From DATKZH01 sp964475955 (lineage in GTDB: Bacteria > Planctomycetota > Planctomycetia > Pirellulales > Thermoguttaceae), in assembly GCA_964475955.1 (NCBI GenBank), contig CAYYZY010000018.1:1-64000 (forward strand): a stretch of 64,000 nt of DNA, given 5' to 3'. Every line of letters starts with the position of its first letter. The first letter of the stretch is position 1. A model generated the notes under the pieces. That model was not told where the DNA came from, searched no databases, and worked only from the letters and a program-made list of their open reading frames with translations. Positions 16,369 to 25,900 of this stretch are shown piece after piece. Position numbers and translations under genes: made by a program.

Positions 16369-17625
16369 ATGACGTGGCGACCTGTTACTGCGGCGTTCGT
16401 GATCGCGTGCACGATCGGCCTGGCCAACTGCCCGGCCGCCGAGGAGAAGCCCGCTCAGCAACCATCGGGCGAAGAAGCGGCCGGCGCGCCGATCGAGTAC
16501 CTTCCGCTCGATGCCCCGGCCGGGACGTCGCAGGCGGTGATCGTCGAGGGTCGGCCGCTGGTCCACACGCGCCAACTGGTCCCGGTGGATCCCGAAGGGA
16601 AGATCGTCGGCGCCGATTCGGTCGAGAAGCAGGTCGAGCAGGTCCTCGATAACCTCCAGGCGGTGCTGGACGGTTCGGGATCGGGCCTCGGCCAACTGGT
16701 GCGTCTGAACGTCTATGCCATCGAGCCGTCGACGGTCGATCGTGTACGCGAGCAGTTGGCGTCGCGGCTGGAGCCCGACGTGCGCCCGGCCATGACCGCC
16801 GTTCTGACCCCCATGCCGCAGCGCGACGCCCTGGTGGCCGTCGACGCCGTGGCGGTCGGGGCCGAGAAGGGCGACACGGTCGCCCTCCAGCGCGTCGAGG
16901 CCGTGGCCGGCGACGAAGACTGCGCCGACGCAGCCGTGCTGCCGCCCGGCGGCGTGGCTTATTTGTCGGGCGTGCCGGCCGAACCGGGACTCACCGAGTC
17001 GGCCGTCGACAAGTCGATGGCGGGGCTGTGGGAGACGCTCGACCGCTTCAAGCTCACGCCGGCGCACGTCGTGCGCCTCAAGGTGTTCCTCAGGCCGGCC
17101 TGGGCGGCCGATGAGGTCCGGCGCGAATTGAAGAAGTTCTTCCCCGACCAGATGGTGCCGCCCGTCGTCTTCGTCGAGTGGCTTGCCGACCCGCCGGTCG
17201 AAATCGAGCTTGTAGCCCAGTTGCCCTCGGCGGGCGAATCGGCCCCGCGATTGGAGCACTACAACCCGCCCGACGTGCGGCCGTCGAAGCTCTTCAGCCG
17301 CGTGGCCCTGGTCCGAACCGATCGGCAGATCTACATCTCCAGTCTCTTCGTGGAGGAGCCGACCGGCCGCCGAATGGAGGAGGCCCTCGCCGTGTTCGAC
17401 CAACTCGAGGCGATCCTCGCCGCCGCCGACAGCGACCTGCGCCACATGGCCAAAGCGACGTACTACGTTTCCAACTCCGGCGCGGCAAGCGGCATGGACC
17501 GGGTACGGCTCTGGCGTTACGACCACACGAGCGCCCCGGCCGCGTCGAAGTGCATGGTGCACGGCGTCGGCAAAGCAAAACGCACGATGACGCTCGACAT
17601 GATCGCCGTGGAGAGCGAACCGTAG
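16369..17625 (+). CDS. Lipoprotein with three tandem RidA (YjgF/YER057c/UK114) domains
   Basis: The 418-residue product starts at an ATG with AGGAG seven bases upstream; a TTG at 16354 is also in frame. The signal peptide ends in GLANC (lipid on Cys21). Three RidA-like domains follow at about 45-160, 165-285 and 300-418, each with an opening strand (LVHTRQLVP, VAYLSGVPA, QIYISSLFV), a helix and a late A/V-rich strand. RidA proteins are homotrimers that hydrolyse reactive enamines/imines from PLP enzymes, so this chain could fold as an internal trimer. By my alignment the usual catalytic Arg is Met, Val and Ser in domains 1-3, so classical deaminase activity is doubtful. Confidence 0.82.
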   Translation: MTWRPVTAAFVIACTIGLANCPAAEEKPAQQPSGEEAAGAPIEYLPLDAPAGTSQAVIVEGRPLVHTRQLVPVDPEGKIVGADSVEKQVEQVLDNLQAVLDGSGSGLGQLVRLNVYAIEPSTVDRVREQLASRLEPDVRPAMTAVLTPMPQRDALVAVDAVAVGAEKGDTVALQRVEAVAGDEDCADAAVLPPGGVAYLSGVPAEPGLTESAVDKSMAGLWETLDRFKLTPAHVVRLKVFLRPAWAADEVRRELKKFFPDQMVPPVVFVEWLADPPVEIELVAQLPSAGESAPRLEHYNPPDVRPSKLFSRVALVRTDRQIYISSLFVEEPTGRRMEEALAVFDQLEAILAAADSDLRHMAKATYYVSNSGAASGMDRVRLWRYDHTSAPAASKCMVHGVGKAKRTMTLDMIAVESEP

Positions 17626-17863
17626 CGTGGGCAAGCTCACCGGGTACCCGCGATAGTCTTGCGGTCCACGCCGCGCCTCCGGTTGCCGCGCAAGCCAGGT
17701 GGGCCGGGACGGCTGCGCGCCGGGGCCTGTTTGGCCGGCGCGCGGCGAACGCTTCACGGGCCCGACCGACGGTTGAGCCGCCCCCCTTGACCTCTTCGAA
17801 GGTCGCCCTCATGCTTGGCGTGTCCGCGGATCCTGCGACCCGGCTTGGGAGGGGGACTCGGCC

Positions 17864-19675
17864 ATGGACCAAGCGACGCGAAGCAAGGCCCGGCTCGGGC
17901 CGGCGCGACGGGCGGCCAACCGCGTGAAGACGTCGTGGCGGCCCCGAATCAAGCGCTGGTGGCACGACCGTCAGTGGGCCGTCATCCTCGTCATGGCCCT
18001 CGTGGCGATCGCGCTGGGATGCTGGGGCTTTCGCCGCTTGCCCCCGGCCGAGGGCGAGCCGCCTCGCACGGGCCTGAACGCCTTCTACCTCACGCTCCAG
18101 TTGTTCACCCTGGAATCGGGGGCGGTCTCGGGCGCGGTCAACTGGCAGCTCCAGGTGGCGCGGTGGCTGGCGCCCGGCGTGGCCGCGTACGCCGCCTTGC
18201 AGGCCCTGGCCGTGATCTTGCAGGAGCAGATCGACTCGTTTCGGCTGCGGCGCCGCAAGGGGCACTGCGTGATCTGCGGGCTGGGTCACAAGGGGCTGCT
18301 GCTCGCCCAGGGGCTGATGGACAAGGGCGAGCGCGTGGTCGTCCTCGAGCAGGACGAAGCCAACGGCAAGATCGGCCAGTGCCGCTCGCGCGGCGCGATC
18401 GTGCTCCTGGGCGACGCCGCCGATTGGGGGTGGCTCCGCAAGGCGGCCGCGCATCGGGCGAAGTACGTGATCTCCGTCTGCGGCGACGACGCGGCCAACG
18501 CCGAAGTCGCCTCCTACGCGCGCCGGCTCGCCCGCGATCGCCAGGGGCGGCGTCTGACCTGCCTCGTTCACATCAATAGCTCACAGCTCTTCCGTTCCAT
18601 TCGCAGGCACGGCATGGCCAGCCGCGAGGACGAACGGCTCCGGCTGGAGTTCTTCAACGTCTTCGACAGCGAGACCCGCCGCCTGCTGAACCAGCACCCC
18701 GTGTTCGGCGAGGGCTGCGTCGCCGTCGATCATCCGCCGCACCTGCTCGTCGTGGGCCTCGGCCCGATGGGCGAAAGCCTCGTGCACCAGGCGGTCGAAG
18801 GGTGGCAACGCTGGTGGAAGGCCACCGGCCAGCGGCTCGCGATCACCGTGATCGACGCCCGGGCGGACCGCTGGCGCGACGCGTGGAGTGCTTCCTACCC
18901 CGACCTCCAAGACGTGTGCCGGCTGGAGACGAAGTCGATCGACCCCGGCTCGCCCGAGTTCGAGCCGGCGGTCCCCGCCACCGGCCTGACGACGGCCTAC
19001 GTGTGCCTCGCGGACGAGGCGGCCGGCCTTTCGGTCGCCTTGTCGCTGGCAGGCAAGCTCGCCCCGGAGGAGACGCCCGTGGTCGTGTGCGCGGCCGAGG
19101 AGGCCGGCCTGGCGATGCTGCTCGGTACGGCCGACGGCGGCGCGCGGGGACTGCCCAATCTGCGCGTCTTCGGCGTGCTCGATCGCACGCGCGACCCGGG
19201 CTTCCTGCCCAACGGCACGTACGAAATCCTCGCCCGGCTCTTCCACGACCACTACATCGAGTACTTCCGGCAACAGGGCGACACGCCCGAGAAGCGGCCG
19301 GCCATGCGCCCGTGGGAAGAGTTGCCCGAGCCCTACCGCGAGTCGAACCGGCTGGAGGCCGAGCACGTGCTGGTGAAGCTGCGGGCGGTCGGATGCACGC
19401 TGGGTCCGCTCGTGCGATTCAGCGCCGAATCGTTCCGGCTGGAAGGCGACGAGGTCGAGACGATGGCCCGAATGGAGCACGAGCGGTGGACGGTCGAGCA
19501 CCTGCTCGCCGGATGGGTCTACGGCCTCCAGCGGGACGAACAGGCCCAAACGCACCCCGACCTGTTGCCGTGGGACCGTCTGCCGGAATCGGAGAAGGAG
19601 TACAACCGCCAAACCATCCGGGGATATCCGGCCATGCTGGCCCAAGCGGGATTCGAGATCCGCCGCGTCGAGTGA
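17864..19675 (+). CDS. Two-helix channel-like protein with dual TrkA-N (RCK) domains and C-terminal RyR domain
   Basis: The 603-residue product starts at an ATG behind GGGAGG. A basic N-terminus leads to membrane helices at ~38-57 and ~101-121, with a pore-like loop (LTLQLFTLESGAV) lacking the K-channel TVGYG signature. A Rossmann/TrkA-N domain follows (HCVICGLGHKG, ~134), then a second one (HLLVVGLGPMGES, ~305). Residues ~530-603 form a ryanodine-receptor RyR domain: MARMEHERWTVEHLLAGWVYG, then EYNRQTIRGYPAMLAQAGF. RCK-type domains gate ion channels on nucleotide or ion binding, and prokaryotic RyR domains are predicted ligand sensors. It is probably an ion channel or regulator in the cytoplasmic membrane; ion and ligand unknown. 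Confidence 0.85.
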   Translation: MDQATRSKARLGPARRAANRVKTSWRPRIKRWWHDRQWAVILVMALVAIALGCWGFRRLPPAEGEPPRTGLNAFYLTLQLFTLESGAVSGAVNWQLQVARWLAPGVAAYAALQALAVILQEQIDSFRLRRRKGHCVICGLGHKGLLLAQGLMDKGERVVVLEQDEANGKIGQCRSRGAIVLLGDAADWGWLRKAAAHRAKYVISVCGDDAANAEVASYARRLARDRQGRRLTCLVHINSSQLFRSIRRHGMASREDERLRLEFFNVFDSETRRLLNQHPVFGEGCVAVDHPPHLLVVGLGPMGESLVHQAVEGWQRWWKATGQRLAITVIDARADRWRDAWSASYPDLQDVCRLETKSIDPGSPEFEPAVPATGLTTAYVCLADEAAGLSVALSLAGKLAPEETPVVVCAAEEAGLAMLLGTADGGARGLPNLRVFGVLDRTRDPGFLPNGTYEILARLFHDHYIEYFRQQGDTPEKRPAMRPWEELPEPYRESNRLEAEHVLVKLRAVGCTLGPLVRFSAESFRLEGDEVETMARMEHERWTVEHLLAGWVYGLQRDEQAQTHPDLLPWDRLPESEKEYNRQTIRGYPAMLAQAGFEIRRVE

Positions 19676-19698
19676 GCCAGGTCCTGCGCGACGAGCCA

Positions 19699-19776
19699 AG
19701 TAGGCCGGATCGTGATCCGGCATTTTCGGACAAGGCATGACGCGAGCGGTTCATGCCCGAGCAGGATCGGGCCTAC
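19699..19776. repeat. Composite palindrome after the RyR gene, possible terminator
   Basis: GCCGGATC (19704-19711) and GATCCGGC (19714-19721) form a tight hairpin followed by ATTTTC, a plausible terminator for the plus-strand gene ending at 19675. The outer GTAGGCC at ~19700 is matched by GGCCTAC near 19770, making a larger nested palindrome, so it is probably an interspersed element. Confidence 0.55.
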
Positions 19777-19925
19777 GGATTGCCGGCGCTTCGAGGCGTG
19801 CGCACGGCCCGGACCAGGAGGACAATGCCGGAGAGCGTCGCGGCGAGGCCGAGGACCGGGAAGAGGAACAGCAGGATCAGGCCCGCCGCGATCAGGCACG
19901 TCGAGGCCGCGCGGCCGGCCATCCA
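19773..19925 (-). pseudogene. Out-of-frame C-terminal membrane tail of the giant exported protein
   Basis: Beyond the stop at 19892, a different minus-strand frame reads RAASTCLIAAGLILLFLF, PVLGLAATLSGIVLLV, then RAVRTPRSAGNP and a TAG at 19773-19775. These are convincing membrane helices without their own start. Both other homologous units in this operon end their ectodomain with a cluster of about four helices, whereas the giant protein keeps only one before its stop. A single-base frameshift near 19900-19925 would restore the cluster. Confidence 0.6.
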
Positions 19926-22900
19926 GCGGAAACCCCGCGGCGCCCCACGCGCACCAGCCAGAGCAGCAGGAGAACGGCCACGACCAGCGCGGCCGCCCCG
20001 CCGACGCGCCGGAGCAGCCGGCTCGGCAGCGCCCGGGCGGTGATCTCCGCGTCGCCGCCGGGCGTGGTGAAGCGGTAGACGACGCCCCGCAGGGGCAGCT
20101 CCACGTCGAGGCTAGCCAGTCCGGCGGGCAGGTCGGCGGGCGTTGCGGGGGCGGAAGGCAAACCGCCAAACTGGGGCACGACGCTGCTATCCCGGTAGGT
20201 CACGACGCCGTCCTCCGAACGCGTCGCAAGCATGTCCCCGTCGGGGGAGAAGGCAACGGCGGCGCCGTCCTTTACGGAGACCGGTTTGCCGCTTTCGACA
20301 CTCGCCTCAACGCGCCCGGCCGGCACCGGGGCATCCGAGGGCACGGCGAAGCGGCGTCCGCCCGTGACGACTTCCGGCAGGCCCTCGGACGGGCGGGCCT
20401 CTCGCTCCCTGCCGGACTGCCGGCCGACGCCCCGGTGCAATTTTCCCTCCAGTCCATAGTCACCGTACCTATCCGAACGGGCTCCCGACCGATCGCGCTG
20501 CGCTTCGCCGCGGCCTCGCGAGGGCTTGCTCGGCGGCGCGCCTTTGCCTTCCTGGAAGCGCGTGCCGCGGAAGCGTTGTTGTGCCGGGGCCGGGGCCTTC
20601 TTCGGCTCCGCGAGGCGGCTTTTGCCGGCCGCCTTCGACTTCGAGGGGAGTCGGCCGTTGGCGTTCTGTTTCTTGTCGGCCGATTCGGAGATCAGCCTGT
20701 TGCCCTCGAGCCAGTCGCGGTCGAACTGGGCCGACGACTGGGCGCCCTGGGGATCCTTTTCGTCCAACGGGCGCGACCAGTTCGAGCCCAGGTCCTGGAC
20801 GACGTTTCGCGCCCGGGCCGTCTCCTGCTCGTCGAACAGGGTGTTCAGCCGGAATCGATTGTCGGGGGCCGCCATCTCGCCGGCCCCCTGTTCGAATTGC
20901 TCGAGCTGCTGCTGGGCCTTTTCGAGTACTTCGCTGTCGCCGGTGTACTCCATGTAGCCGGGGAAGCTCCGAGCGGTCGAGTGATAGTTTTCCATAGCCG
21001 CGTCGAGCCTCAGGAGGTTCTTCGCCGCCCGGCGCTTTGCGTAGGGGTTCGCATGCTGCATGACGTCGAGGAGTCGCTCCGCCATCTTGGTCTGGTACGA
21101 CGCACGGCCGTCCTTCAACTCCTGCTCGCGCTTGGCGGGGCTCATGGTGCCGCCGAAGTCGAACCAGCGGTAGTCCTCCGGCAGGTAGAGCCGCACCTGG
21201 CTCAGCTCGACGCGGATGTTCTCCGTGTGCAGCAGCGGGAAGCGGACCGGCGTCCCCGCGGCGCCGAGCGAGCCCATCGCCGGCATCTTCCCGCCGTACT
21301 TGAGCACCACCGCGTAGTCGAGGTCGCCGGGGGCCGTTTTCACGAGCGGGATGCGCAAGAGGCTCGGGTTCTTCGCCCCGGGCACCTCGGTCGGCTTGGC
21401 CGGCTCGCCGGCCACCGTAGCGGTCCAGAGCCGGGCCCCCGCGGGCAACTCGACGACGAGGAACTGCTCCGTGGCATTGTCGAGCCGGTAGACCTGCTCC
21501 GCCCGATACGCCCCGGCCGCATCGACCACGAGGCGCGTTTCGGCCAGGCCGATGCGCGAGCCGGTCGTCTCGACGGCCTCGCGCCGCCGGGTCTGGAACG
21601 CGAGGCGAGGCTCCTCGGCGTCGGCCGCGACGAGGTACGCCTCGGTCAGCCCGCCCAACAGCTCGCGCAGCTCCTCCCACCGTCCCTCGCTCCGCCGGAG
21701 CGGCTTCAGGCCGGCCAACCGGCCCCGGTCGACCACGACTTCGTCGCGCCCCGCGCTCTGCAGGGCGACCGCTTGGCGCATCGTGCGGCCGGTGCGGACC
21801 GCGGGGATCGGCGCCGATTGCGGCTCGCCGGTCAGCTCGCGGTCGTTCTCCACCAGCACGCGGAGGTCGCCCATCACGTCGTCCTGGAGTTCCAGGCGCA
21901 CGCGCACCGGCGCGTCGTCGTCCTCGCCGGCCGGTTCGACGGTCTTCTGCCGCAGCATCGGCACCTGGATGCGGCTTGCGCGCATGCGGCGCGGGAGGAG
22001 GAACTCGACCGCGCGGATGCCCGCCTCTTCGATCGTGAAGTTCAGCAGCACGGTCTCCTCGATCGCCCGATCGGTGACGCGCACGTTGGTGATCGTCTCG
22101 CAGGTGACGACCGGCTGGCGCAGCGACACGCGGATCGTCCCCCGGTAGTCGGGCCGGTCGTAGCGGAGCGCCAGGGCGGTGACGTCGACGTGGGCCGGGT
22201 TGAGCCAGTCGTGGATCGCGCCGGGCCGCACCTCTTCGCAGTGCTCGCGCCGGACGAGATCGACGTCGAACGCCGGATCGACCTGCACGGCGATCTCCCC
22301 CCGCTGCCGGTCGACGCCCAGCACCTCCAGGCGCGGCAGCGGGAGCGGATCGGTCGCCGCCTGCCGGGCGAGCGTGCCGTCCACCCGAATCGGCACGCGC
22401 CCCTGCCGGCCCGCGCCCAGGTAGACGGTCAGAAGCGGCCGGTCGTCGCGGTGCGTCAACGCCCAGTGGAACTCGCCGGGCGCGGAGACGTCGTCCAGCT
22501 CCAGCTCGTCGGGCAGGAACAGCTCGACGCGGTGGATGGGCCGATCCTTCGACTCGACGTCAACCTGGCTCTCCAGGCTCCGCTCGAACTCGGCCAGCTT
22601 CAATACCGTTTGCACCTCGGCGGTCACGCGCCCCGCGGACGGCGCCGCCTTGAGCCGGAGGGTGAACGGCGCAGCCGCGAACTGGTACGCCTCGTACGGC
22701 CGAATTTCCAGCGGGCTCTTGACGGCCTCCGCACGGCCGTCAGCCGGGGCGTCGTTCGACGGGTCGGTCCGCGTCAGGCCCGACCGGGCCCTGGTGCGCA
22801 GCTCCAAAAGCGGACTGCGGCGGATCGCCAACCGGCCGGTGTGCAGGGCGGCGTCGGGCACGGTCAGCACGGGCGCGGCGAACTCGGTCAATTCGCCCCG

Positions 22901-25900
22901 GCCCACGGGACCGCGCCGCCAAAGGTGCACGGCGAACTGCTCGCCGTCCCGGGCGGCCTTCAACAGCGTGACCTCGATCGCCTGGTGCCCGGCTTCCTCG
23001 CGCACCTCCCAGCCCCGCACGTTCGTCCCCTCCACCCGCTCGACCAGGTAGTCGGCCGGCGCGTGGACCGTGAACACCTCGCGCTGGCTGCGGCGGAACT
23101 CGAGGGCGAACTGCCAGGCCAGGCGGAGGCCGTCTTCCTGCACGTCGAGCAGGGCGGTGCTGCGTACGGTGAGGCTCCGGTCGACCTGTCCCTCGGCCAC
23201 CTTGGGACGCCACTGGAGGCTCACCGCGCCGTCCGGGCTCAGGGCGGTCTCGATCGTCTGGCCGGGCCGTTCGGTCTCGTAGCTTGGGCGGTCGACGACC
23301 CGGCCGAGCCGCACGTCGGTCTCCGCCTGCGGCACGGTGACCGCCAACGACGCGGCCGGCGCCGAGGGCAGCGCCCCCTCGGCCACGCGCCAGCCGCCCC
23401 GGCGGTCCAGGCGCAGCCGCACGCCCACCTCGAACGTGTGCCGCCCCTTGCCCGAAACGTGCAGCACCAGCAACGGGCGCCCGGGTTCGCTGGCCGATTG
23501 CGCTTCGCGTTGCGATTGGGCCGGCGCATTGGCCGCCTGGGGAGCCGACGGGGGGGAAGGCGGCGCGGGCCGTTGCTGCTGCGGTTGGCTTGCCGGCTGC
23601 GGATGGGGCTGATCCACCTGCGGCACGCTGAGCCGGGCGGGCCGGCCGTCCAACTCCGCGCGGGCGAGCACGCCGCCGGAAAGGCCGAGCGGCACGGCGG
23701 CCGGCTCGTCGGTGTGGACGTCGATCTCCAGCCGACCCTCGACCAGCAGGTACTCGTCGCCTTCGAGCGTGGCCGTGTACGACGCGCCGGCCAGCGCGTA
23801 CGCCGCGGGCGGCTCGCCGTCCTGGATCTTCTGGTCGGGATAGGCCAGGTTCCAAAGCTCGACGTACTTGGCATAGGGCACGAGCAACTGCTCGGCGCCG
23901 GCCACCCCCTCTTCGGACTCGGGATCGTAGGGCAGGAGGATCGCGTCGTCGGGCACCGCGACCGGCTCGGGCGGCTCGACGATCTGCACCACGTACGGGT
24001 CCTCTTCGGGGTGTGACTTGGGGGCCTCATCGGCCTGGGCCGTGTCCGACGCCACGGCGACCCCCACGGCGATCGCTGCCGCGACGGCCGCCGCGGCCCG
24101 TCCCTTCGGCCGACGCGCCACCAGCCCGGCGAACCACCGTACGCACCCGGCCAGCAGGTAGTACGGCACGAGCAGAAAGGCGGCGAACACCGCGGCGTTG
24201 GCCGGGCCGATCGACGCCTCCCAGCCGGGCACCAGCGGTACGAGAGTGCCCACGAGGACCACCAGCACGACGAACCGGAACTTCGACCGAACGGGCCGCC
24301 CGGTGAGCGCGAAGCCCGCGAGCACGACCGCGAGGCCAATCGCCCAGGCCAGCAAATCGAACCGCGGCCGATGGGCCAGGCGCACCACCAGGCGCGGCTT
24401 CACGCCCAGGCTCCGGAACGTGACCGCGCCGGCCGCACTGGGGGCGTTCTCCAGGTCGATCTTCAGGCCGCGGAATCCCTTCAGACGCCCGAGGGCCGGG
24501 ACGGACTTCTCGGCCAGTTCCGCCTGCTGCCCCTCGAGCTGAACGCCCGCGCTTACCTGCGCATCACCGTCGATCCGGCTTGCCTGCTCTTCGTCGCTTC
24601 GGCGAAGCGCGTCGGCTTCTTCAATGAAGCGCTCGACCGCCGGCGGGGCCGGCACGGGAGCTTCCGGCGGCGGCGCCTCGGCCGGCTTCTCTTCGGCGGC
24701 TTCCGGGCCGCGGGGTCCCGTTGTGGGTTTCTCGCCCGCCATGGCCGCGTCGGCAGCCTGGGCCGTTTGCTCCGCTTGGGCCGCCGGCTCGGCTTCCCTC
24801 TCGGCTTTCAACGCCGTGCGCTCTTTGGCCATCTGGAAATCGGCCGAGGGCTCGAAGTACTGGACGTCGTCGCCCATATACTCGGGCGACGGCAGCGTTT
24901 GCCCCCCGACTTCCAACTCGGCCTGTTGATCCAATCCGACGGGAGCCTCGGTAGTCGGGATAGCCGCCATGTCCGCCCCGCGGCGCTGCGTGCTGAGCAG
25001 AAACAGCGGATTAGGCAAGAACATGACCGCCCCAAGCCCCCGTGCCACCGTAAGAATGGCCGGCTCGGGCCGCTCCAAGTCGGCGGTGAGCGTTCCGTCG
25101 GAACCGACGACCTGGTAGCCGGGCGGCGCGTGCAGGTGCCACACGAGGTCGGCCATCGGCACCTCGATGCCCCGGGTCTGCCGGTCGGCGCGCAATCGGA
25201 GCACCGGCGGCGCGATCGCGAGCCGGCCGGTCATCCGGATCGCGTCGACGGGCGTCTCGTAAACGATCCGCAGCACCCGGGGCTTTTCGCCCGAAGCGGC
25301 CGGCAGGCTCACCAGCAGGTGGTCGCCCTCGCGCTGCGGTTTGAGCGGTTTGTCGTCGAGATCGGCCGACCAGAGCGACGCCCGGGCCGGAAGCTCGATC
25401 TCCAGGTAGACCGCCTTGGTGCGCAGCGCGAATCGGGCGACGTGCACGCTCGCGCCCGCGGCTGACAGGCGCGTGGTCAGCTCCGCGCGCTCGACGATCG
25501 TCGGGTGCAGCCGGTAGCCGGGGCGGCGGAACACGTCGACCTTCACCTCGGGCGGTGCGCCCACGTAGCCGAACACGCCCAACAGGCCGCGCCCGGGCCG
25601 GCGGCGAGCCTCGGCCAGCTCGCCCACGTCGACCCGCCGTGCGTCGGTGGCCACCTGCACCTCCAATTCCGAGTGGCCCTCCACGGCGACCAGCCCCGAT
25701 TGATGGGCCACGCCGTCGGCCCGTACGACCGGCAGGGCGAAGCCGCGGAGCTCCTGCTGGTCCCGCGCCTCCTTTTCCGGAAGCGGCTGGCGGAAATCGA
25801 CGGCTAGGCGAATCGCCCCTATGCGCGGCTCTTCCAACAGCGCGGTCCACCGCCGCATCTCCCCCGCCGGCGCGCTGGTCGACTGCTTCAGGCCGGCGCC

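Noticed and set aside
19712..24016. Plus-strand open frame of 1434 codons
   Set aside because: It is antisense to the giant exported protein and translates to Arg/Gly/His/Asp-rich low-complexity sequence, a common artefact of high-GC coding DNA.
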